Assembly (NCBI RefSeq): GCF_030867145.1 | Contig: NC_134414.1 | Location: forward strand, 18,184,518-18,248,517 | Reading direction: 5' to 3' | DNA: 64,000 bases | Origin: Opisthocomus hoazin | Taxonomy: Eukaryota; Chordata; Aves; Opisthocomiformes; Opisthocomidae | In this document: one piece after another, positions 24,006 through 35,606 of the stretch | Numbering within the stretch: the first letter of the stretch is position 1 | Layout: every line of letters starts with the position of its first letter | Translations under genes and position numbers: made by a program | The notes under the pieces: generated by a model | Database searches by the model: none | Told to the model about the DNA's origin: nothing | The model's input: the letters and a program-made list of their open reading frames with translations, nothing else

Positions 24006-24230
24006 GAATCATAGAATCATAGAATCATTTAGGTTGGAAAAGACCCTGAAGATTATGGAGTCCAGCCCTAAACCTAACACTGGCAAGTCTATCACTAAAC
24101 CATGTCCCTAAGTGCCAAGTCTACACATCTGAATACCTTCAGGGATGGTGACTGAACCACTTCCCTGGGCAGCCTGTTCCAATGCTTGATAACTCTTTTA
24201 GTGAAGAATTTTTTCCTAATATCCTCTTCT
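24006..24230 (-). mobile_element. CR1 LINE 3' fragment, different subfamily
   Basis: It starts with AATCATAGAATCATAGAATC, then TTTAGGTTGGAAAAGACCC, and continues with the block on the minus strand in which 'TTCCCTGGGCAGCCTGTTCC' and 'GTGAAGAATTTTTTCCTAAT' are recognisable when read on the plus strand. It is a separate insertion only about 240 bp from the copy ending at 23765 and belongs to a different, probably older, subfamily. No useful reading frame remains. Confidence 0.9.
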
Positions 24231-27200
24231 GTAAATTATACAGCTTTTACATGAGAATAGATATGTACATCTGTATTCATGACATTTGACTCCCTGATAG
24301 TTCTCAAGTACATTCCTGAGCAATAAGGCACGACAGTACGACCCCTCACATTTCCCAGACAACTCCAGTATTGTACTTTTCCCATTCCTTTTCTCCTCTA
24401 TAGCTTCACCTGGCGTTAGCCACCAACAGTTTAGCTGGCTGTTTTGTTTCTAAGAAAATAAATTAACCCTTGAATTTAAAGATCAATATCATGATTTGCT
24501 GGAGGAATTGTTAATCAAGCCCCTTAAACAAATAATGTATTAATAGTTAGGATGTGTTATAGCCAGAACTTATTACTGGTATTAGTTACGGATAATTTAG
24601 ACATAAGCTTACAAGCAGAAAATTCACCAAAGGGTTTGTCCTTTACAAATAGGGAGTCAGTTGAAGTTGAATTGCTTGTAATTCAGAAAAATAAGTGGAG
24701 AAAAAATGTAAAACATGTAATGCTAGCTCCCAGCTAGCAGGTACCACCTCACAAAACCCACACCAAAAATGAGATACAAATCTTGTGAGGGACCCTGCCA
24801 GGCCAACCAGCTAAAGCAGAGGGTCACAGAGGCCAGGGTCAGGCCTCCGTGCCAGTAATTTAACCTGTTCCCATCACAATAAAAGATGAAAGTCCTAAAA
24901 GACTTCTGAGACACTGCTCTACGTTACAGCTGGGAAAAGGTAAATAAAAGCAGCATAAATCTATTACAGAACATCTGTGCAACCAGGTAACAGAAACAGT
25001 GAACTATGAAAATTATTTTTGGTTTTTTTTCCCTCCAAAATATGAGGGTATGTGAGTAAAACACCTTCTCATGTCATCAGAATGATTCTAAACATTTCAT
25101 CAAGAAATCAGTGCATGACGCTCAGGGAAAGACAGTTTTCATAGATCACGGTCTGCTGCCTAATCGGGAATCCTCAAAGATGGGTCATAGGAAAACAGAT
25201 GCCAGATTTGCTGCAAAGATTTTTCCTCAACAAATATATCAGTGTGCTATATTTAGCTCTTCTTGAGTGATCTAAGGCAGTAAACTACCTTTTTATTTTC
25301 TGTAGCAATAATTGTACAGTCCATTCTGCTGGTAAATGATCTGGATTTGTAAAAAGCTAACCAGGCTAGAGATGTAACAACTTAATAGTGCTTCTGGCCT
25401 CAATTCAGGGTGCAGAGAAGGGCAAAGCGGTTGAAAAGCATTGGTAGGGACAAGTATCTTGTGCTTCCCTTCAAGTCAAGTTGAATGGAGGGCACAGAGA
25501 AATAGTGTAGAGCATGATGGAATAATGGCTCTAAATATAGCTTCAAGGAGAGGTGAGACTATACTACAGAATATTACAAAAGGTATTCAAAGGAAGAAAG
25601 CAGCTCAGAGAGAGCTCCACAGAGATGGAGCAATGTGCACAACAGGTTCTGCAGCCTGCTGCAGAGCGTTAGTCCTGCTGGGATGGGGCCAGTCAGTGGT
25701 GCCCATCCAGAAAAATACAGCTGTTACCCCGCAGAAAAGCAGCAAGGACCACAGAAAGATGAGAAGGGGGGATACTACACACAACATGACAAATATGTGC
25801 ACAGCTCACACAACTTCCAGTGAGGAAGATGTTCTACTGACATTGATACCACTGTTTCCTTTTCATTGTTACTTCATCAGCAAACTACCTTGTGTTCCAT
25901 GTTCCCCCTGATGGTGAAAGAGAGAGGGTATTGCATTTCCTTATCTGCTTGCTGTACAACAGAATCTTCTGTCCCAGAAACTGCAGGAAGATTGAAAAAA
26001 ACAAGGTACGAAGTTAATCGGTGACATCAGCACTAGGGAAATCTCCAGCAGTCCTTCTTGTGGTCACCCATACTGCCTGGAAGAAGGCTCAGCCGCAGCT
26101 GGCTGTGGCTCCCACACTGGTTCTGCATCACCCAAAAGAGAAGGCAAACAAAGAAGGCTGCACTCCACCACTAAAGTCGTGGAGTGGAGACAGCCTTTCC
26201 CCTCTTTGCCCAGGCAGCAAATACTCCAACCCGAACATGAGCTTGGGTTAGAAACTGCATGAAATGCTGCATTGCTGCTTCTATCAAGTACAAATTTCAC
26301 AGGCGACCTCAGCAGCTGAAAGAAAAGCAGAGGGATGACCTTGTGACTTTAGACAACTGGTGAGCTCAGGCAAGAGCTGAGCAAGGATTTATGATGACAG
26401 TTTGGGATTTAGGCATTGATACTTCATCTTAATCCTCATTTAGTATCTAAGCCTCTTAGGACTTTTCTGATGGGCTAAGGAAGAGACCTTTAGATGAGCA
26501 AATTCTTTCAGGAAAGTGGATGGAGCTAGACCAGTTTGACAAATGAGAAAGGCTCAGTTGGAGGGTGATGATAAACGTGCTAAGATTGCCCCTCTATTTC
26601 TACTGTGCTGCTGGACATGTGAATTCAAGCTGCTTTGTAAAGAGCAGCCGCGAAAGAACTCAAAATTTGTGACGCATTCCTTCAACAATGCAGCTAACAG
26701 CAGGCTTCTCGTGAAAAATTGCTAATTAACGACGCAGTTATTAACAGTGCCTCAAATCCAGGCAGGGTGGGAAGGGATGGCTGCTATCACAGAACCTGAA
26801 GAAAATAAACCTGGTCTGTTTGGTTTTTTACCTAAGTTGCTATTAGAATGATCCCTAAAATAACTAGAATTGAAACATAAGGGGAGGATGAAGGAGAAAC
26901 CTCTTTCACTTTTGTTTATTTATATATTTGGCAAGAGTCAGACCTTGCTCCAATCAAGGTGGAATTGGTCACAAAAAAATATCCTTTAATTTTAGTGGAG
27001 CTACTCCATGTGTAAATAACTACATGTCAGTGAGATAAAGGGTTCAAAATCTAGCCCGGAACTTCAGTTGGTCTCCCCAGGAACTGACGTGCACTTCCAA
27101 CACAGCGAAAAAGGCATGAAACAGTCTCTTTAAAGCCAGGTAGAAGTTGTGGAAGCCTCAAGGAGTAAGTGCCAGCATTCAACACCATACAAAATCACCA

Positions 27201-29752
27201 TACAAATGTGTGCAAACTGCTGCTGTCCCTTTAACCTTGCACCAAATGGCTTGCCTGCCTCAGCTGTTGGAACAAAAGCACGGCCAGCAGCAGATCCTCC
27301 TTCAGGCGGCCAGAGCAGCAGTGGCTCACTCTAGCCTTGTAAGGGAAGAGAGGAGTTCCTCGGGCAAGCTGGAAAGCAGCATCATGAGACCTCCCATAAA
27401 ACCTGATATATACGCAGCAAGCTCTGAGCCTGACAACGTGAGGAACAGCAGGCCTCGGCTGAAACCAGTGGTGTTATACCAAGGAATAGCTTTGCCCGGA
27501 CTCAATGAGGTCCTCAGGCATCAACTCTACAAAAAAGCAGAATGTGCCATTCAAGATGGTCCTTCCCCAGAGTTGGCAGGGATGGCAGAGCTGCTGAAAG
27601 GCAGGCTAGGTGCAAAATCATGTGGACAAATTAGAGAAACGATCTGGGGAAAACCCGAAATAGAATATAATTCAATTAAAACCTGAGCAGAATTCTAGAG
27701 TTATCTGCAAACTCATGCTGAGAAGCAACAGACTAGGCAGGAATTCTTCAAAAAAAAAGGCATCCAGGGGTTATGGCAGATCAGGAATAAAATGAAAGTC
27801 ACCTATGACATGTTCTCAAAAAAAAGACCATCATAAGGTGAAGGTGAGCTTGCAAGAAAGTCATACTACAGCTCTGTTTTATGTTGGCAAGGCGTCAGTC
27901 GGTCAGCCATGGTTAGTATGGGACATAAAAAATTTCAAAATAAAAACTCTTAAATGAGAAGAGTCTAAACCCCATGATTTTTGAGGAAAAGAATTGAAAG
28001 AATTGGTGTTTAGTCTGAAAAAATGACTGAAATGACAATGGTCCTCAAATGTGAAGGAGGCTGTGGAAGAGAGGAAGAGAATAGTCTGTTCTAGCTCTCT
28101 CTGCTGGGATGGTTTGGCCTGAAAATACAGTAAGAAAACCTCAGATCAAAAAAAAGGAGAAAGAAAAATCTACCTCTAGGGACAGTAAAATATGTGTATG
28201 GGTTATGTGTGCCGTGGAGTCACCAGCATCTGAGGTTTTAAATACAGACTGAGACATCTCTACAGCTGATCCCACCTCAGGCTGACGGGTGGACTTCTGA
28301 GTCTATGGGTTTTTAAAGACCAGGCTGCCTCCTGCCTGCTTTTGTTGACCCATCAACACAGATTATATTTACAAATACTTGCAAGTTGTCTTCTGCCAGA
28401 ATGCAGTATTTTAAGGCAAAATTGATGAGCAACACAGTACATAACAACTGGGTGGAAGCCTGAACCCACAGAACCAGGTTTTTAAATAGATTTCAAAGTT
28501 TTTTTACCAGTCATATTCCCAATGAATGTGAGTTCTGCGGGAACTTGTGGGCGTCCTTATAGATTTCACAAAAAAGGCAATGCTTATATTCATTCAGAGA
28601 GAAGCAAGAACTGGTAAAGATCCTAGAGGAGATCTGGAGTACTGGAAAACAACATTTCACTTGAAAAACTCACATTCACATCTCCTCCTGTAAAGCCCAA
28701 TGGAAACGCACCAATAAAAAGCAAATTACAGACAGAAAACAAACCTCCCTCTTTCTGGCTTATGACTCCTTTGTCCAGGTCTCGACAGGGCTTGCTGGTT
28801 CAGCGGCCAGCGATTCCCTCATCCTGGCCCCAGCAAACAGCATGGAGCATCAAAATGACAAGAACGGAAAAAACATTGAAGAAGCCTTTTTGGCCAGATG
28901 GCTGACTTGTAGCAGTGTTACACTTCATTATTTATTCCTATTTTTGTGGTTGTTGCTCATGTTATTCCAGCCCTATAGACTTCCACTTGTGAGAGACGTA
29001 AGAAAGCACAAAATAAAACTGTCACTGGAGAATTTATGAGACAAGATAGGATTGAAAAACAAGCTCTTGTTTCTCTCATACCGACAAGAAACAGACACAG
29101 AAACATGAAGCATCTGCAGTTTTCCATGTGAAACCCTGCTGGTGCTTCACAGCGAGTAAGCAAACTCCTGCAGCACGCGGGGGGTCCACAGAGGCAACTC
29201 CATGAGGTGTTTGCAGCTGCTGTGAGAACATCAGCACCTACACCTGCAAGGGCACTGAGTCTGGTTCTACGCTCTCTAGTTTGGGGACCACGAGTAACAC
29301 AGCTGCGGTAGCTGGCATGGCCCGTAACGCTCGCCCACAGACATGCTCAGGGCACTGGTCCGTGCTAGCGTCGGCAGCAACCCATCTGCCTTGAAATGTA
29401 GGCTTATTTCAGCTGGATTACCACAAAATCCGAAAGTTGAGCTGCACCAACATGAGTCTGCAGTGTGGACAAAGTCTGTCGTGAGATGGGAGGTCTGTGC
29501 CAGAGCTGGCACGAAACTCAGCTTTCTCTCCTCCACATCTTGCTGTGTAATCACAAGAGTATCTCTGCCTTTTTTATTTCTGCCTTTGCTGTCCTGTTAA
29601 ATTCTGTGTACTTGAAAGGCATACTGAGTATAATATGTGTTTGCCAGGCAATCTGAAAGACCCTCAAACAGCTTAAGAACTGAAATGTCTTTCCTGCTTG
29701 ATCTATTCTGATTGCAAATGTTAGCAGATAAACCATCTCAGCTTTTTTATAC
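24231..29752. other. Intergenic DNA, no gene recognised
   Basis: No repeat or known gene was identified. The longest non-repeat frames of the left half of the window are here: 25441-25911 and 27147-27686, both on the plus strand. The second is listed separately as a weak candidate. Confidence 0.5.
27246..27686 (+). CDS. Unsupported open reading frame, 146 codons
   Basis: This is among the longest frames outside TRPC6, CR1 and the microsatellite. The open stretch reaches back to about 27147, but the first ATG is at 27246, giving 146 residues. I recognise no domain, signal peptide, transmembrane segment or coiled coil. The product is mixed polar (for example RPRLKPVVLYQGIALPGLNE). No promoter, splice sites or poly(A) signal can be tied to it. 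A frame of this size is expected now and then by chance in 64 kb read in six frames, so it is most likely not a gene. Confidence 0.08.
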   Translation: MACLPQLLEQKHGQQQILLQAARAAVAHSSLVREERSSSGKLESSIMRPPIKPDIYAASSEPDNVRNSRPRLKPVVLYQGIALPGLNEVLRHQLYKKAECAIQDGPSPELAGMAELLKGRLGAKSCGQIRETIWGKPEIEYNSIKT

Positions 29753-30115
29753 AATCACAGAATCATAGAATGTTTTCGGTTGGAAGCGACCTTTAGAGGC
29801 CATCTAGCCCAACCCCGCTGCAGTGAGCAGGGACACCTTCAACTAGACCAGGTTACTCAGAGCCCCATCCAACCTGGCCTTGAATGTTTCCAGGGATGGG
29901 GCCTCCACTGCCTCTCTGGGCAATCTGTTCCAGGGTTTCACCACCCTCACAGTAAAAAATTTCTTCCTTATATCCAGTCTAAATCTACCTTCTCTTAGTT
30001 TAAAGCCATTGTTCCTTGTCCTATCGCAACAAGCCCTGCTGGAAACATTCTCCCTATCTTTCCTATAGCCCCACTTCAATTACTGAAAGGCTGCTAGAAG
30101 GTCTCCCCGCAGACT
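29753..30115 (-). mobile_element. CR1 LINE 3' fragment
   Basis: A minus-strand CR1 with the tail AATCACAGAATCATAGAATG at its low-coordinate end, then TTTTCGGTTGGAAGCGACC. The minus frame 29843-30079 still reads as the CR1 C-terminus: DRTRNNGFKLREGRFRLDIR, then WNRLPREAVEAPSLETFKAR, ending LDGALSNLV. Recognisable homology fades at about 30115. It resembles the subfamily of the copy at 14516 more than that at 5004. Confidence 0.92.
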
Positions 30116-33100
30116 ATGAGGGGATAGATATAATGTTTCCCCTCATTTTTTCTCTTTTGAAAATGAAATTTTAAAGCTGTTTCCATAAAAAACCATCACA
30201 TGTAGTTTAACCGCTAAATACATTTTTTACCCAGTGCTGGGAAGAATTCACTCCCTGCTTGTTTTTTCCCTGAACACTGATAACTTTGAGGGTCACTTAC
30301 AGAATCTCTTTGGACATGGCAAAGTGATACTATGGATGTCACTGGGAGCTGACTGGGAAATTTTTTTAAGACATTTTATGAAATTACAGGATTTGATCTT
30401 CAGACCAGAAGAAACCTTCTCCGACTTGATTTTTCAGTCGCAATCTGTCTAGCTGTTCTTTTTGAGAGAGCGCAGAGTGTAACCTATTTAGTACACAAAA
30501 TACAGAAGGTCTGGCTGTTTTTGAAAAGTTAATGACAATTTTTCTCACATCTTCAACCATTTCATATCCCGTGGGTCTCAATCAGTTTTAATAACATCTC
30601 CAATGAGGGAAAAAAAAGAGATTTATTTTGACTGGGGATTTATTTTGCTCTAGGAATGTGGCCCTTCATTTGTGATTTATAGTGATGGATTGGAAAAAAA
30701 AAATCAGGAATTCTGGTTTTTGAGTTTTAACCTATATTAATGGCTTGTGACCGTGGATCAAGTCTGTACAGCAATGGCAGCCCAGGTTTGAGAGTGCCAG
30801 AATCCTGTGAGCCAAATATCTTGGTGACATTTCAGGTCTAGAAGACAGATGTATTTTGCCAAACTCTTTACTCACAGAAGACTTAATTCATAGTTTGTTT
30901 AGTTCATACTAAAAATGGGAAATGTCTTATTTGCCTGGGTCTGGATTAACCATGAAGTGAAAATTCTGCTAGTTTGGCATTGACAACCATTGAGGCAAGC
31001 CCAGTGATTTTTCATCAGAGTGTTATGCCCTATTATTTTGAGTGCTGTAGATATTTAATTAAATTCAAAGTGTGTGTTTGTGTGTGCATGTGTGCAAGCA
31101 TGCATATTTACATAGAATTGTATCTATTTTATAAATTGTTTTTATATAAACATAGATGCACATATACATAAATAAATTACATTGTCTAGATATATACAGA
31201 GACTATATATAGGATATGTTACGTATTCACAATATATTGTATATTTACTGCATATGCAAGTTTCTAAATATACAAACAATGTAAGAACATGAAAAGGTTA
31301 AGAAGAAGGTTTGGAAAAAAAGCAGATTCTTCCCAATAAGGAATTTCATCTATCATAGTTATAAATTTATTTATAAGAAAGTAAAGTTTCTCATCTTTCC
31401 TATACAGAAGCAGTAGGAAACGGTGCTGGTCAAAAGGATTTTAAAAAAGTTTTCTTCTGATGAAAAAGTGAGAAAAGATACCTTCACTCTCCCATTTTAG
31501 CCTACTTTACCCAATTTCAGGGTGGAAGTACGCTGAGCACTTCTCGAGCACTGGCAGATTGTCGCTCCAGTCCCTCACTTGTCATTTTGATGCTTTCTAA
31601 GGTCAAACTCCAAGAACTTTATGTAAAAGTGCAGTAAATCCCCATGTAGTGAGTAATAATGTGAACTAAAGTAATGTTATTTTTCTTGAAACTATACTAT
31701 TTTTTTTTTTGCCTTCATATCCAATAAATAGGTCCAGAGCAAGACAGTTTGGTGTGGGCCTCTAGACTGGAAACGCAGGGTGTTTGGGGGCAGCCCACGG
31801 AGGGGCAGGTGGAGCTCTGGGGCAGACAGTGCTGGGTGGATTCCCACAGGCTTCGACTTGTTCTGCTGGGGGTCCTGTTCGGAGGTAAGGACACAGAGAC
31901 CCCTTCCCAGTGCATTCCGAATCCAAAAGGTGCTCTTTTTGATGCCAGGAATCAGGCAGCTGTATAAGCACTGATGACAGTAGAAGCTGGTGGCAGCACC
32001 ATACCTAGGGCTAAACTCCAAGTAAGCAGAGCTTACCATTTGGTTTCAAAGTAGAAGGAAACCTTTTCTGCCCCAGAAATGAAAGCCTTCTAAAACCCCT
32101 TATTTTGCTGATCACAAAGCACTAGCACCAAATCCACACGTCAGCTCTGTCTCTGCGTTAAGAGAGGCTACAGCCTCGCTGTTTCTAGCTGCTGGGGGGT
32201 GGTTTAGTGCTTTCCTACCGAGCACTGGTGTTGTGCAGAACATACAACGATGAGGCATTCATGCTTTGACCTACCTGACCTAGATTAAAGAAGTGTTTTT
32301 TGCCAAAACTCAATCAGGCAAACTGGTTTGGTCATTTTTTCAGTGGGAGGACATGTCCTTTATCCTGTATTTGTTCCTCTCTACCCCCTTCCCTTAGCAC
32401 TTCAAAAGCAGCTGTGCAGATCTTTCAGACAACATTATTGCCTACATGGTCTCCACAAAAATCCGGTAAATACAAGAACATTTTCCAACCATAAATAGGG
32501 AAATGTATTTACTCCACTCTTCCAAATCCTCCTTAGATCCCATATAATTTCACAAACTTTCTTGCCCGCAGCTCGGTACAAATCTTCCGGGGAATGATAA
32601 CTCACAAAGTTTGCCACAAGGCCACCTATTTTGATGAAGAATTATCATTAAAATTCTGAAAAGTCCCTGTTCCTTTCTGAGTCGCAATGTGTAAATTGCA
32701 GCACTGGCTTCAGTGAAAACTGCTTAGGAAGAAAAAAGTGTTAAAAGGTGATACAGCAATAAATCGCTGCGGTTTTCCGGGTAAGTAGCAGTTTCAGCTT
32801 AGCTTCTAGCAGGCACAGAAAACTGGAGGCCAATTTACTCACATCACTGCTCAGCCTGTCAAGGCTCAAGAGCAAGGGAGGAAGCGAATAGGCACAAGGC
32901 CGTGTCACCTAATCGCTTTTCTGCAGAATAAAGCCCAGAGACTTAAGTAACACAACCCTCATGACCCTGCCAGGATTGGAGTCGTGCCAGCCCCAAAAGA
33001 AGAAAGTAGACATAGGACCGCTAAATAAGTCAGAAGGACAGTGAATGTTAAAATGAGATTTCATATTTATAAATGAGGCAATGGGCAGCCAATTAGCAGA

Positions 33101-34882
33101 TGTGGAATTAGGGGGACGAGAAATATAAAAATACACCCTGAGACTGCTGCAGTTTTCAGTGTTCACTATTGCAGCATGACCCAAAGAAATACATCCAGCT
33201 CAAATCATGCAGCCGGCTCAAGGTGTGCCACCTCTGTGTCTTACCGTGATGCTTCAAGATGGTGGGACAGCTGGCCTAAAGGTTTTATTTTCCATGAGTA
33301 AAAGCAAGACAGCCTTTAGATCCTTCTGAAATGAGAGCCCTCTGGGGGCCAGTAAACAGGTCTAACACGGGAGAGTCAAAAAAACAGAGTGGAGGATTAT
33401 ATTCTCATAAGTCTCTGCAGGCTCAATCACTGTGAAGCCAGAGCAGCTGCGACCTGGGGTGAGGAGGAGCAGCCACCGCGCATGTGCGGAGCTGGACAGA
33501 GCACCAGCCCTGGTGCTCGTGCTCTCTCCCATCCGGACAGCGCAGATTTGTTGCCTGCACGGGGCAGAGGGCAGGGCTGCATCCTGTCCCTGAGCTGGGT
33601 TTGAGCTCCAGGGCTGCTGGGTCAAATTTCCTGCTCTATTTTCCAAAGCTCTTACAGGCCCAAAGAGGCCATTTACTCAGGGGCATCTATCAGAAACCTC
33701 TGGTTCCATCCTTCTTGAGTGAGGAAACTACAGCACAAGCCCTGTGCAAAGCTGCAGCACTGGCTGGCTTTTGGAACTGGGAAATCTTTGCATTAATGAA
33801 GAAATAATGAACGAAAATAGAGATCATAGAGTCCTGTCTTCTTTTTACAAAATCTGAATAAATCTAGTACAACTTCAGCAACAAAGCAAGGAAGAAATCA
33901 AAACATTTCCCGTATTTACCTATCATCTACTAAAGCCGGTCCATGGCAATTAGAACACTAAAGCGTCCAACTCATCTGATCTTCTGCTGGAAAACCAGAG
34001 TGGGTTCTCTGCTTCCCTCTCTCTTGGCTCCTCCCACCCCAAACAAGCTCTGTCAGCTATTCCAAAACAGCTGTTCTAAAATCTGCATCAAACATGGATG
34101 AACAAGGATTTATTGGGAAAAAAATGGTGCAAGACAGGAAATAAAAGAATTTGGAGTCATGTTTCTAGAAACAGGATAACATGAAAATAGCTGAAGTAGA
34201 TTAAGCACAACCGATTTCATGCTTGGAGTGTTAACCTTGGGAGTGACAGCAGGTGTATTTTTAGACTTAAAAGTTTCCCTGTTCAGCGATTTAAAGTATT
34301 TATATAGAGTTATACTGGAGGTGTGACTTCTTTTATAGAGCTTCATTTTGATGCTGCTATAGAGAATTAATATAATATCTTTCTAAAGAATTGTTATACA
34401 ATATTCTAGGCAACTTTTTAACTCTGCTGCGTCAGGTGAAAATAATTATTTTTTCTGCTACATAAAAATGTTACATTCTGCAGTCTCCATCCTTCCCAAG
34501 TAGGGATGGGCCTGTGTGTATTTGCCTGTACTGGTCCGTCTGCTTGGGGCTTTTGCCTGGCTGCTTGTTCCTTGGTTATTTTCCTTGGCTGGGAAAAGAA
34601 AATAACAAATATTGGAAAACTGCTGTGTTTAAATGAGGGGGAAGTGATTAATCATAGATCTAGAAGCCATACATAAAAATTAATAAGCTTCCCAAACTCA
34701 CCAAGGGAAAAGTGAAAGGTTGAAATCTCAGAAGTTTTCTTGCATTCCTTCTATTACTGGAACACAAACCAGAGGTTTGACAAATGCGGCTGGTCCAGGA
34801 TCCCAACTAGTTGCTCTGGATAAACATAGATAACACTTCCAGTCACTGAGGCTTGTAAACGCATATAAAGGTATCCATAACA
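30116..34882. other. Intergenic DNA, no gene recognised
   Basis: AT-rich sequence with a TG-rich and TATA-rich low-complexity zone at about 31071-31260. Overlapping frames at 31692-32039 are open in several phases on both strands. That reflects a locally stop-poor GC-richer patch rather than a gene. Confidence 0.55.
31071..31260. repeat. Low-complexity TG/TA-rich tract
   Basis: An imperfect (TG)n run with TGCATG interruptions (31071-31110) passes into strongly AT-rich sequence with repeated TATATA and ATATAC words to about 31260. Confidence 0.7.
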
Positions 34883-34885
34883 TAA

Positions 34886-35165
34886 TCAGAGAGTTACAGA
34901 ATTACAGAACAATTTAGTTGTGAAGGAAAATCAGGAGATCACCTGGGCCAGCCTCCTGGTTAAAGTAGATTCAGCCCTGACAAAGTGGCCCAAGGCTTAG
35001 CCAGTCAGTTCTTCCAAAATCTCCAAAGATGAAGACTGGACAACCTCCGTGAGCAGCCTGTGCAGGGTTTGAGCACACCCAGTGGAAAAATACATTTCCG
35101 AATATCTGACCTGGATTTACCTTCTTGCAGGTTGTGTCCATTGCCCCTCGCTCTCCTCGTGTGAT
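34886..35165 (-). mobile_element. CR1 LINE 3' fragment, old
   Basis: A diverged minus-strand CR1. It shows the degraded tail AGTTACAGAATTACAGAAC, the AATCAGGAGATCACCTGGGCCAGCC-type boundary block, and remnants of the C-terminal coding region up to the 'GTCCATTGCCCCTCGCTCTCC' stretch. It has more substitutions than the other copies and no open frame of its own. Exact ends are uncertain by some tens of bases. Confidence 0.75.
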
Positions 35166-35322
35166 TGAGATGCCCAGGTGTGAGTCGGGAATGCTTTCCA
35201 CAGCGTTTGCTGTAGCCTTTGAGTGGCTTCCCTGCAGCTGCAGTTTCACTTGACAGTCTGCTTTATAGGAAACCTTGTGTGGGAATGCCCAAGGCAGCGT
35301 GAAAATAAAAGAAGAAAACTCG

Positions 35323-35458
35323 GTGTGTGTATGTGTGTATATGCACACTGCACACATACATACATGTAGCACAAAGATATGCATACTGAGTGTACATGTA
35401 AGGTGCAAATGTGTATGCACAGACCTGTGTAAGTACAAACCCAAGCGTGTGTGTGTGT
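35323..35458. repeat. Imperfect TG/CA microsatellite
   Basis: Interrupted TG and CA runs occur at 35323-35370 and again at 35446-35458, with ATGCACA/TACATA words between them. Confidence 0.75.
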
Positions 35459-35606
35459 CCGTGCGGGCGCGCTGCCCAGCCGTGCTCGGCCAGGGGAGAT
35501 GGCAGGGCTGGCAGCCAGCCCACCGCCTGCTCTGCGTAGGGAGCGGGCAATCACCGCCCCGGCGTGGTGGGCTGCGCTCTTGCACACTCCTCCGAAACCG
35601 CCCGTC
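35459..35606. promoter_or_regulatory. Short CpG-dense pocket
   Basis: About 150 bp contain roughly 16 CpG dinucleotides and high GC, in contrast with the AT-rich surroundings, where CpG is scarce. Its length is below usual CpG-island thresholds. It could be a small unmethylated regulatory element, the promoter of an unannotated transcript, or a chance GC patch. No TATA box or open frame identifies a downstream product. Confidence 0.35.

Noticed and set aside
31692..32039. Five overlapping frames on both strands
   Set aside because: Frames open in several phases at once point to a locally stop-poor patch, not to coding sequence.
34971..35585. Minus-strand frame of 204 codons
   Set aside because: It begins in the CpG-dense pocket, runs through the TG microsatellite (His-Thr runs) and ends in an old CR1 fragment. 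The composition follows the repeat and no domain is visible.
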